From positions 1 through 6,053 of the forward strand of contig JAHWJJ010000294.1 in the NCBI GenBank assembly GCA_019348475.1: a stretch of DNA of 6,053 bases, written 5' to 3'. The stretch comes from Gemmatimonadota bacterium. Lineage in GTDB: Bacteria; Gemmatimonadota; Gemmatimonadetes; Longimicrobiales; Longimicrobiaceae. The translations under genes were made by a program, and so were the position numbers. Below the pieces are notes generated by a model. The model saw only the letters and a program-made list of their open reading frames with translations, made no database searches and was not told the DNA's origin. Each line of letters opens with the position of its first letter. Position 1 is the stretch's first letter. Below, piece after piece: positions 1-5,095 of this stretch.

Positions 1-87
1 ACGCCCGGCGACGACTTAGTAATCTTCTCGCCCGATCTTGTGGCCTTCTCCGCAGGTTATACTGGCACCATCGCGATTCTTTTGCCG

Positions 88-187
88 GATCCGCTAAAGC
101 TGCTCCCGTCCGCTCCCGATCCGCCCTCCGATCCGCATCCGCCCGCTCCGATCCGCACCAGATCGGGTCCGATCGCGTCCGATCCGC
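88..187. repeat. Imperfect GATCCGC / TCCGATC direct repeats
   Basis: The heptamer GATCCGC occurs at 88, 118, 130, 150 and 181, and TCCGATC occurs at 127, 147, 168 and 178. Spacing is irregular (10-30 bp), so this is a cluster of related words and not a strict tandem array. CCGATC at 148-153 and GATCGG at 161-166 can form a short stem with a 7-base loop; the same GATCGG can instead face CCGATC at 169-174. The cluster ends about 100 bp before the proposed arcA promoter. It could be a binding-site cluster for a regulator or a degenerated simple repeat; the sequence does not decide. Confidence 0.55.
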
Positions 188-290
188 TTTTGATGCCTGT
201 TTCAGCGCGAACCTTCTTTTCCGGCGGGCGGTACCCGACCGCGTAGCAGTGGGAGCGCGCGTTTCAGGACCGCAGTGGGCCGGGGCTCCG

Positions 291-319
291 TTGCCGGGTC
301 AGGCGGCTCTGGCTATGTT
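291..319 (+). promoter_or_regulatory. Candidate sigma70-type promoter for arcA (possibly leaderless)
   Basis: TTGCCG at 291-296 and TATGTT at 314-319 are separated by exactly 17 bp and each match the sigma70 consensus hexamers at four of six bases. Transcription from such a promoter would begin around 325-328, that is at or next to the arcA ATG at 328. This agrees with the lack of a Shine-Dalgarno sequence in front of arcA: the nearest purine-rich word, AGGCGG at 301-306, is 21 bases from the ATG and lies inside the promoter spacer. The element fits the known pattern of a TANNNT box just upstream of leaderless genes, but it is a short-motif call. Confidence 0.4.
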
Positions 320-327
320 CCGCGGCT

Positions 328-1593
328 ATGAGCGAGACGAACAACGCCCCCCGGCCCACCGTACGCGTCACCTCAGAGATCGGTGCGCTGCGCACCGTCA
401 TCCTGCACACCCCGGGGCCCGAGCTGCTGGCGGTCACCCCGTCCAACCGCGAGCAGTACCTGTACGACGACATCATCGACCTGCGCCAGGCGCAGGCCGA
501 GCACCAGCGCTTTCGCGCCGTGCTGTCGCGCTTTGCCGAGGTGCTGGACGTGCGCGACATGCTGGCCCAGATCGTGGACGAGCCGGAGGTGCGCCGGTTT
601 CTGGTGAACCGTGTGATGGAGGTGGCGCCTTCGGAGCCGCTGGGTGGCGAGCTGTTCGAGATCCCCGGCGACCAGCTGGTCCGCCGCTTCATCGAGGGGA
701 AAGAGGCGCCGCAGGGGCCCATCAGCAAGCTGCTGCACAAGGTCAGCTACGAGCTGCCTCCCCTCCCCAACCTGTTCTTTACCCGCGACGCCGCGATGGT
801 GGTGAACAACGCGGTGATCATCGGGGCCATGCGCTACGCGGTGCGGTGGACGGAGGAGCTGCTGATGAAGGCGCTCTTCACCTACCACCCCCTGCTGCGC
901 GCCAACGCCGGCTACATCTACGACGGCACCGAAGAGCACCGCAGCGACTACACCATCGAGGGCGGCGACGTCCTGGTGCTGCGCCCCGACCTGGCGATGG
1001 TGGGGCTGTCGGAGCGCAGCAGCCCGGCGGCGATCGAGGGGCTGGTGGACGGACTGAAGGAGAAGGCGGGGATCGAACACGTGATCGTCGTCGTGCTGCC
1101 GACGGAAAGCCCGGCCATTCACCTGGACATGATCTTCACCCTGGTGGACCGCACGCACTGCGTGGTGTATCCGCCCTACTTCTTTGGCCCGCAGCGGCTG
1201 CCGGCGCTGTACTACCGGCCGGGCTGCGCCGGGGTGAAGGCGTACGACGACGCGTTCGCCGCCCTCAAGCAGGTGGGGATGGAGCTGGAGCCCGTCTGGT
1301 GCGGCGGGGACCACCCCACGCAGCAGGAGCGCGAGCAGTGGAGCAGCGGGTGCAACTTCGTGGCGGTGCGCCCCGGCGTGGTGCTGGGGTACGCGCGCAA
1401 CCAGGGCACCATGCGCGAGATGCAGGAGAAGGCCGGGTACCGCATCGTGGACGCCATCGACTTCCTGACCGGAAAGGATCAGGTGAGCGACGGTGGCCGG
1501 GCGGTCATCGCGTTCGAGGGTTCCGAGCTGGTGCGCGGCGGCGGGGGCAGCCGCTGCATGACCATGCCCGTTTGCAGGGACGACATCTGGTGA
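328..1593 (+). CDS. arcA: Arginine deiminase
   Basis: A 421-residue protein of the guanidino-group-modifying enzyme superfamily, predicted to hydrolyse L-arginine to citrulline and ammonia in the cytoplasm. Length matches bacterial arginine deiminases (about 400-420). Visible family signatures in order are: SEIGALRTVILHTPG near residues 16-30; PNLFFTRD at 147-154, with the FTRD arginine/aspartate; MRYAVR shortly after; EGGD at 211-214; HLD at 265-267, giving the catalytic His265 and substrate-binding Asp267; REQW near 336; and a C-terminal GGGGSRCMTMP with nucleophile Cys410. The end RCMTMPVCRDDIW resembles mycoplasmal arginine deiminases, so the C-terminus is complete. A second cysteine (Cys416) sits six residues after the nucleophile. 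The ATG at 328 is chosen because the family alignment starts about 12 residues later and no better in-frame start exists. It has no Shine-Dalgarno, in keeping with a possible leaderless transcript. The stop overlaps the next gene by 4 bases. No arcB, arcC or arcD is in the window, so an energy-yielding arginine pathway is not shown. Confidence 0.93.
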   Translation: MSETNNAPRPTVRVTSEIGALRTVILHTPGPELLAVTPSNREQYLYDDIIDLRQAQAEHQRFRAVLSRFAEVLDVRDMLAQIVDEPEVRRFLVNRVMEVAPSEPLGGELFEIPGDQLVRRFIEGKEAPQGPISKLLHKVSYELPPLPNLFFTRDAAMVVNNAVIIGAMRYAVRWTEELLMKALFTYHPLLRANAGYIYDGTEEHRSDYTIEGGDVLVLRPDLAMVGLSERSSPAAIEGLVDGLKEKAGIEHVIVVVLPTESPAIHLDMIFTLVDRTHCVVYPPYFFGPQRLPALYYRPGCAGVKAYDDAFAALKQVGMELEPVWCGGDHPTQQEREQWSSGCNFVAVRPGVVLGYARNQGTMREMQEKAGYRIVDAIDFLTGKDQVSDGGRAVIAFEGSELVRGGGGSRCMTMPVCRDDIW

Positions 1594-2477
1594 GCCAGCT
1601 GGTGCTTCCGCTGGAGGGCGTTCGCCTGGAGCGCGACGGTTCGCTGACGGACCGCGCGCTGCGCGTGCTCGCCGCCGAGCCGCTGACGTCCGCGGAGGTC
1701 GCCAGCCGGGTGCTGGGGATCACCGGCGGGGCGGGGGCGGCGGCATCCGCCGTCTTCACGCTGCTGGGCGCAGATCCGCGTTTTCGCGTGGACACGCACG
1801 GGGTGTGGTCCGTCGCCCCGCCGCCCGGCCCGGCGGAGCCGGGGTCCGCGCGGCCGCTGCGCGAGGAGAGCTTCGTGGTGGTGGACGTGGAGACGACGGG
1901 CGGCTCGCCCTGGCGCGGGCACCGGGTGACGGAGGTGGCCGCCGTCCGCGTCCGCGGCGGCCGGATCGAGGACACCTACAGCACGCTGGTCAATCCCGAG
2001 CGGCCGATCCCGGCCATGATCACCCACCTGACCGGGATCACGCAGGCCATGGTGGCGGACCAGCCGCGGTTCGCGCAGGTGGCGCGGCAGGTGTCCGGGG
2101 CGCTGGAGGGGAGCGTCTTCGTGGCCCACAACGCCGCGTTCGACTGGCGCTTCATGTGCCACGAGATGAGCCTGGCCACGGGGCTGACCCTCAGCGGGCG
2201 CCAGCTGTGCACCGTTCGCCTTTCCCGCAAGCTGCTGCCGCAGCTGCCCTCCCGCTCGCTGGACGGGCTGGCGCTGTACTTCGGGGTGGAGATCGAGTCC
2301 CGCCACCGCGCCCTGGACGACGCGGTGGCGACGGCCAAGGTGCTGCTGCGGCTGATGGACCTGCTGGAGGAGCAGGGGGTGGGGGACTGGGACGGGGTGC
2401 AGCGGATGCTGCGCAGGCGCAAGCCGCGCAAGTCCCGCAAGCGCAAGGCGATGCCGCAGTCGATGGAGGCCGCGTGA
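1590..2477 (+). CDS. DEDDh-family 3'-5' exonuclease (DnaQ-like) with N-terminal winged-helix-like domain
   Basis: A 295-residue protein starting at GTG 1590, inside the GTGA overlap with the arcA stop. An AGGGA at 1576-1580 lies 9 bases upstream, so coupled translation is likely. The nuclease core (about 94-265) has all DEDDh motifs: DVETTG with Asp99 and Glu101, HNAAFD with Asp185, and HRALDD with His239 and Asp244. These are the two-metal ligands and the general base of exonucleases related to the DNA polymerase III epsilon subunit. Residues about 17-75 form a separate small domain (DRALRVLAAEPLTSAEVASRV to DPRFRVDTHGVWSV) that looks like a HARE-type winged helix, followed by a proline-rich linker (76-92). 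Residues 3-8 read QLVLPL, close to beta-clamp-binding motifs such as QLSLPL of Hda and QLVLGL of DinB. A lysine/arginine-rich tail (275-286) may bind nucleic acid. The epsilon role in proofreading is not proven; an independent repair or RNA-degrading nuclease is equally possible. The frame is open far upstream, but that stretch overlaps arcA and is a shadow. Confidence 0.88.
   Translation: MSQLVLPLEGVRLERDGSLTDRALRVLAAEPLTSAEVASRVLGITGGAGAAASAVFTLLGADPRFRVDTHGVWSVAPPPGPAEPGSARPLREESFVVVDVETTGGSPWRGHRVTEVAAVRVRGGRIEDTYSTLVNPERPIPAMITHLTGITQAMVADQPRFAQVARQVSGALEGSVFVAHNAAFDWRFMCHEMSLATGLTLSGRQLCTVRLSRKLLPQLPSRSLDGLALYFGVEIESRHRALDDAVATAKVLLRLMDLLEEQGVGDWDGVQRMLRRRKPRKSRKRKAMPQSMEAA
2465..2469 (+). 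promoter_or_regulatory. Shine-Dalgarno for the MBL hydrolase (decides GTG start)
   Basis: GGAGG lies 4 bases before the GTG at 2474, within the last codons of the exonuclease gene. It supports that GTG, which overlaps the exonuclease stop as GTGA, over upstream in-frame starts of a frame that stays open back to 1805. Confidence 0.6.
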
Positions 2478-3385
2478 CGCAGACCGCGGATCGCGCGCAG
2501 TCGCCGCCGCGCATCCAGACGCGCAGGCTGGGCGCGTTCACGCTCCACGCGCTGGAGTCGGGAACGCAGCGGCTGGACGGCGGCGCCATGTTCGGCGTCG
2601 TCCCCAAACCGCTGTGGGAAAAGCGGATCCCGGCGGACGAGCGCAACCGCATCCCCCTCGCCCTCCGCTGCCTGCTGGTCGAGACGCCGGGCGAGCTGGT
2701 GCTGATCGAGACGGGGCTGGGGAACAAGGAGAACGAGAAGTTCCGCGACATCTACGGCGTGGACAACGCGTCGGCGGATCCCGCGCATCCCGACCGCCTG
2801 CAGCAGCTGATCGCGGACGCGGGATTCCGCCCGGCGGACGTGGGTGTCGTGGTCGACACGCACCTGCACTTCGACCACGCGGGGGGCAACACCTTTCGCG
2901 ACGCGGACGGGCAGGTCCGCGTTTCGTTCCCTAACGCGCGCTACTTCGTGCAGCGCGGCGAGTGGGAGTGGGCGCATCGCATCAACGAGCGCACGTCGGC
3001 CAGCTACCTGCCGCACAACTACGAGCCGGTGATGCAGGCGGGGCAACTGGAGCTGATCGACGGCGACGTGGAGATCGTCCCCGGCGTGTCGGTGATGCGC
3101 ACGCCCGGGCACTGCCCGCACCACCAGTCGGTGCTGGTGCGCTCGGGGGATGAGACGGCGTGCTTTCTGGCGGACGTCATTCCCACCTTCGCCCACCTGC
3201 CGCTGCCGTGGATCATGGGCTACGACGTGGAGCCGCTGGTGACGCTGGAAAGCAAGCGCACGCTGCTCGCGCGCGCCGTGGACGAGCGGTGGCTGCTCGT
3301 CAGCACGCACGACCCGTTCACCGCCTGGGGGTACGCGGTGGCGGAGGGGAAGGGCGTGCGGCTGGAGGAGGGGCGAAGTGCGTGA
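2474..3385 (+). CDS. YtnP-like metallo-beta-lactamase-fold hydrolase
   Basis: A 303-residue cytoplasmic metallohydrolase. The zinc-site motifs are complete: HLHFDH at 130-135 (the HxHxDH signature preceded by Thr129), His213 in TPGHCPHH, Asp234 in LADVIPT, and His279 in STHDPF. The N-terminal block DGGAMFGVVPKPLW at 35-48 is shared, from memory, with Bacillus YtnP, a member of the lactonase-like branch reported to degrade N-acyl homoserine lactones. FPNARYFVQRGEWEWA is also typical of that branch. The real substrate cannot be read from sequence, so quorum quenching is only one option; other esters or lactones are possible. The GTG start at 2474 overlaps the upstream stop by 4 bases, is preceded by GGAGG, and leaves about 11 residues before the conserved fold. 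The coupling to arcA and the exonuclease indicates co-transcription. The last two codons (Ser-Ala) and the stop fall inside an octamer repeat array, so the C-terminal end may have been reset by repeat insertion or growth. Confidence 0.9.
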   Translation: MTQTADRAQSPPRIQTRRLGAFTLHALESGTQRLDGGAMFGVVPKPLWEKRIPADERNRIPLALRCLLVETPGELVLIETGLGNKENEKFRDIYGVDNASADPAHPDRLQQLIADAGFRPADVGVVVDTHLHFDHAGGNTFRDADGQVRVSFPNARYFVQRGEWEWAHRINERTSASYLPHNYEPVMQAGQLELIDGDVEIVPGVSVMRTPGHCPHHQSVLVRSGDETACFLADVIPTFAHLPLPWIMGYDVEPLVTLESKRTLLARAVDERWLLVSTHDPFTAWGYAVAEGKGVRLEEGRSA

Positions 3386-3450
3386 GTGCGTGAGTGCGGA
3401 AGTGCGGAAGCGGAAGAGCGGAGGTGCGGAAGTGCGGAAGTGCGGAAGTG
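3375..3450. repeat. Degenerate octamer tandem array (GAAGTGCG / TGAGTGCG)
   Basis: Ten successive units can be read: GAAGTGCG, TGAGTGCG twice, GAAGTGCG, a 6-base unit GAAGCG, GAAGAGCG, GAGGTGCG, GAAGTGCG twice, and a partial GAAGTG. The array starts inside the hydrolase reading frame, where its second unit supplies the TGA stop, and ends about 40 bp before the thiolase start. Since the unit is 8 bp, the array is not translatable as a constant peptide repeat. No stable hairpin is evident, because the top strand is purine-rich. Similar GTGCGTGAGTGCGGAAG-like spacers are, from memory, common in Longimicrobium genomes; that link is not tested here. Confidence 0.85.
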
Positions 3451-3481
3451 AAGTAGAGACGCCGGTCATCTTCAAACGATC

Positions 3482-3487
3482 GAGGAG
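3482..3487 (+). promoter_or_regulatory. Ribosome binding site of the thiolase
   Basis: GAGGAG lies 3 bases before the ATG at 3491, a strong core at rather short spacing. It supports that ATG, which gives an N-terminal extension of about ten residues before the conserved thiolase start [14 protein letters not shown]. No other in-frame start is near. Confidence 0.6.
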
Positions 3488-3490
3488 CAC

Positions 3491-4714
3491 ATGATCGATA
3501 TCGCCCGAGACCCGAAGACCACGCCCGTCATCGTCAGCGCGGTGCGCACGCCCATCGGCAAGTACCTGGGCGCGCTCTCCACGCTCTCCGCGCCGGACCT
3601 GGGCGCCATCGCCATCCGCGAGGCGGTCAGCCGCTCCGGCATCTCCGCGGACGACGTGGCCGAGGTCATCATGGGGAACGTGGTGCAGGGCGGCGTGGGG
3701 CAGGCCCCCGCGCGCCAGGCCGCCATCAAGAGCGGCCTGCCCAGCACCGTCAGCGCGCTCACCATCAACAAGGTGTGCGGCTCCGGCCTGAAGGCGGTCA
3801 TGCTCGCGGCCCAGTCCATCCGCGCCGGCGACAGCCAGGTGGTGATCGCCGGCGGGCAGGAGTCCATGAGCAACGCGCCGTTCTACGTCTACGGCTACCG
3901 GAACGGCGTCAAGTTCGGCGACCAGACGCTGGTGGACGGGCTGATCCGCGACGGGCTGTGGTGCTCGTTCTGCGAGGTGCACATGGGCGGGCACGCGGAG
4001 TACACCGCCAACAAGGCCGGCATCACCCGCGAGATGGCCGACCAGTTCAGCGTGGAGTCGCACCAGAAGGCGGTCGCCGCCGCGCAGGCGGGCAAGTTCA
4101 GGGAAGAGATCGTTCCGGTGGAGATCGCCGGGCGCAAGGGGACGACGGTGGTGGATGCCGATGAGGGCCCGCGCGCGGATTCGTCGGTGGAGTCGCTCGG
4201 CAAGCTGAAGCCCGCCTTCCGCGAGCACGCGCCGAAGGAGGTCACCGATCCGGTCGTCACCGCCGGCAACGCGTCCTCGATGAACGACGGGGCCTCGGCC
4301 GTGGTGGTGGTGAGCGAGGAGTACGCGCGCGCCAACGGGCTGACCATCCTGGCCCGCATCGCCGCCTATTCCACGGGCGCGGTGGAGCCGAAGGAGCTGT
4401 TCTTTGCGCCGATCGAGGCTGTGAAGAAGCTGATGAAGAAGCAGGGGAGCCAGATCAGCGACTACGACCTGATCGAGGCCAACGAGGCCTTCGCCGTGCA
4501 GGCGCTGGCGGACGGCGCCGGGCTGGGCTGGGACTGGGACCGCGTGAACGTGAACGGCGGCGCGGTCGCCCTGGGCCACCCCATCGGCGCGTCCGGCGCC
4601 CGCGTGCTGACCACGCTGCTGCACGCCATGAAGGACCGCGACGCGGAGACGGGGCTGGCCACGCTCTGCCTGGGCGGCGGGGACGCCGTGGCGCTGTCGG
4701 TGGAGCGGGTGTGA
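3491..4714 (+). CDS. Acetyl-CoA C-acetyltransferase (thiolase family)
   Basis: A 407-residue thiolase that should interconvert two acetyl-CoA with acetoacetyl-CoA and CoA. The catalytic set is intact: nucleophile Cys96 in [16 protein letters not shown] at 331-335, His363 in [10 protein letters not shown], and Cys393 in [10 protein letters not shown]. Family members such as PhaA are about 390-393 residues; the extra length here is the N-terminal extension plus about eight residues inserted between the HMG segment and NEAF. The HMG segment reads HMGGHAE (164-170), where the common thiolase sequence is HMGxTAE, so a conserved threonine is replaced by histidine. The stretch [16 protein letters not shown] is not the usual MGxGPVPA form and suggests a subfamily distinct from Zoogloea PhaA. 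The role may be fatty acid or amino acid degradation or supply of acetoacetyl-CoA; neighbours do not decide, as no 3-hydroxyacyl-CoA dehydrogenase or polyester synthase is present. It lies 105 bp after the hydrolase, separated by the octamer array, and may have its own transcript. Confidence 0.93.
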   Translation: MIDIARDPKTTPVIVSAVRTPIGKYLGALSTLSAPDLGAIAIREAVSRSGISADDVAEVIMGNVVQGGVGQAPARQAAIKSGLPSTVSALTINKVCGSGLKAVMLAAQSIRAGDSQVVIAGGQESMSNAPFYVYGYRNGVKFGDQTLVDGLIRDGLWCSFCEVHMGGHAEYTANKAGITREMADQFSVESHQKAVAAAQAGKFREEIVPVEIAGRKGTTVVDADEGPRADSSVESLGKLKPAFREHAPKEVTDPVVTAGNASSMNDGASAVVVVSEEYARANGLTILARIAAYSTGAVEPKELFFAPIEAVKKLMKKQGSQISDYDLIEANEAFAVQALADGAGLGWDWDRVNVNGGAVALGHPIGASGARVLTTLLHAMKDRDAETGLATLCLGGGDAVALSVERV

Positions 4715-4733
4715 CGCACCATCGCGAATCCCG

Positions 4734-4757
4734 CCCGGGGGTCGACATCCCCCCGGG
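4734..4757. repeat. Inverted repeat, 8 bp stem CCCGGGGG
   Basis: CCCGGGGG at 4734-4741 pairs perfectly with CCCCCGGG at 4750-4757 around an 8-base loop. It begins 19 bases after the thiolase stop. It might protect the 3' end of the mRNA or assist termination, but TTG and not a T-run follows the stem. Confidence 0.7.
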
Positions 4758-4767
4758 TTGAAACCTA

Positions 4768-4787
4768 CCCCGGGTTCAAACCCGGGG
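4768..4787. repeat. Inverted repeat, 8 bp stem CCCCGGGT with 4-base loop
   Basis: CCCCGGGT at 4768-4775 pairs perfectly with ACCCGGGG at 4780-4787 across the loop TCAA. The preceding bases 4753-4765 (CCGGGTTGAAACC) are a partial copy of the same word, so the element looks like two abutting degenerate copies of a GGGTTnAAACCC palindrome. It is short and very stable, and resembles a repetitive extragenic palindrome. Confidence 0.75.
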
Positions 4788-4801
4788 CTGGGACGGCCAT
4801 G

Positions 4802-4835
4802 AGCCCCGTCTCGCTCGTTCCTCGCGAACGGGGCT
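4802..4835. repeat. Inverted repeat, 8 bp stem AGCCCCGT
   Basis: AGCCCCGT at 4802-4809 pairs perfectly with ACGGGGCT at 4828-4835. The 18-base loop is rich in CTCG words. It lies 14 bases after the previous palindrome, so three hairpins occupy about 100 bp. Confidence 0.65.
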
Positions 4836-4942
4836 TCACCCGCTCGCGTGGCGGTGGTCCGGCGGGGTGGATCCGCTCGCGACATGCCTGACGGGTGTCA
4901 TCCGGCGCTGAGCGCACCATCGACGGATGAAACCGCCGTTCA

Positions 4943-4969
4943 ACCTCCCCAGGGGTTTTTGGGGGAGGT
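4943..4969. repeat. Inverted repeat ACCTCCCC with GGGGTTTTTG loop
   Basis: ACCTCCCC at 4943-4950 pairs perfectly with GGGGAGGT at 4962-4969 around an 11-base loop containing a T5 run. It is followed directly by GCGAGCCTGAGCGAGCGGAG, a purine-rich tail. The T-run is in the loop and not after the stem, so it is not a normal intrinsic terminator in either direction. The hairpin plus tail looks like a dispersed intergenic repeat of the kind I remember from Longimicrobium-like genomes; this is an inference. Confidence 0.65.
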
Positions 4970-5034
4970 GCGAGCCTGAGCGAGCGGAGGGGGCGCGGCG
5001 CAGAGCCGGCGACGGTCGAGCCTGTCCCCGCATC

Positions 5035-5055
5035 GCGTTTCCGTTCGGGGAACGC
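5035..5055 (+). repeat. Short hairpin about 40 bp upstream of bioY
   Basis: GCGTTTCC at 5035-5042 pairs with GGGGAACGC bases 5048-5055 (one G-T wobble) around the 5-base loop GTTCG. It would lie in the 5' leader of bioY if transcription starts upstream. It may be structural only; no matching regulator site is recognised. Confidence 0.45.
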
Positions 5056-5095
5056 CGGCGGAATCGACCCATCAACCATCGAACGAACGCAACGC

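Larger units (their letters stand above)
1..327. other. Intergenic region upstream of arcA, no credible gene
   Basis: No protein-coding gene is supported here. The only sizeable open frame (40-246) starts at a GTG without a ribosome binding site and encodes a low-complexity proline/serine-rich peptide made by the repeats it crosses. The first 190 bases are pyrimidine-rich and less GC-rich than the genes. They contain an imperfect repeat field built on GATCCGC. The last 40 bases contain a plausible promoter. What lies to the left of position 1 cannot be seen, so whether this is a divergent or tandem spacer is unknown. Confidence 0.7.
4715..5095. other. Gene-free spacer between thiolase and bioY, rich in palindromes
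   Basis: No credible gene is found in these 381 bases on either strand. The region holds a run of inverted repeats (listed separately). Words related to CCGCTCGCG recur at 4840 and 4872, and an oppositely oriented TGAGCGAGCGGAGG stands near 4977. CGCACCATCG occurs twice, just after the thiolase stop and at 4913. None of the hairpins is followed by a run of T, so there is no canonical intrinsic terminator. No convincing promoter with both hexamers and no Shine-Dalgarno is visible in front of bioY. Confidence 0.7.

Noticed and set aside
38..63. TTGTGG ... TATACT as a promoter
   Set aside because: The TATACT box is good, but the only TTG-type hexamer is 14 bp away, too short for sigma70, and no gene starts shortly after it. 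The minus-strand reading (TATAAC) also lacks a -35 hexamer.
40..246. Small + strand open frame upstream of arcA
   Set aside because: GTG start without a ribosome binding site; the peptide is proline/serine-rich because it translates the GATCCGC repeats; no recognisable family.
249..1589. Upstream extension of the exonuclease frame into arcA
   Set aside because: The extension overlaps arcA almost completely and is composed of Arg/Gly/Ala/Pro-rich sequence without motifs. The GTG at 1590 in the stop overlap gives a normal protein.
1805..2473. Upstream extension of the hydrolase frame into the exonuclease gene
   Set aside because: Same reasoning: it overlaps the nuclease motifs in another frame, while GGAGG plus GTG at 2474 gives a start that fits the family length.
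2474..3385. Firm call of an N-acyl homoserine lactonase
   Set aside because: The fold and metal ligands are clear and YtnP-like features are present, but substrate specificity cannot be read from sequence, so only the family is named.
3375..3450. CRISPR array
   Set aside because: Units are 8 bp and contiguous, without spacers, and no cas gene is present.
4734..4787. Intrinsic terminator after the thiolase
   Set aside because: The stems are strong, but neither is followed by a T-run, so intrinsic termination is not supported. They are listed as palindromes.
1976..4885. A 969-codon open frame on the minus strand across four regions
   Set aside because: It runs antisense to three well-supported genes and crosses the octamer array. 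Its translation is low-complexity Arg/His/Ala/Gly-rich with no family motif, as expected for a shadow frame in GC-rich DNA.
4943..4969. Intrinsic terminator before bioY
   Set aside because: The T5 run is inside the loop and not after the stem, on either strand.
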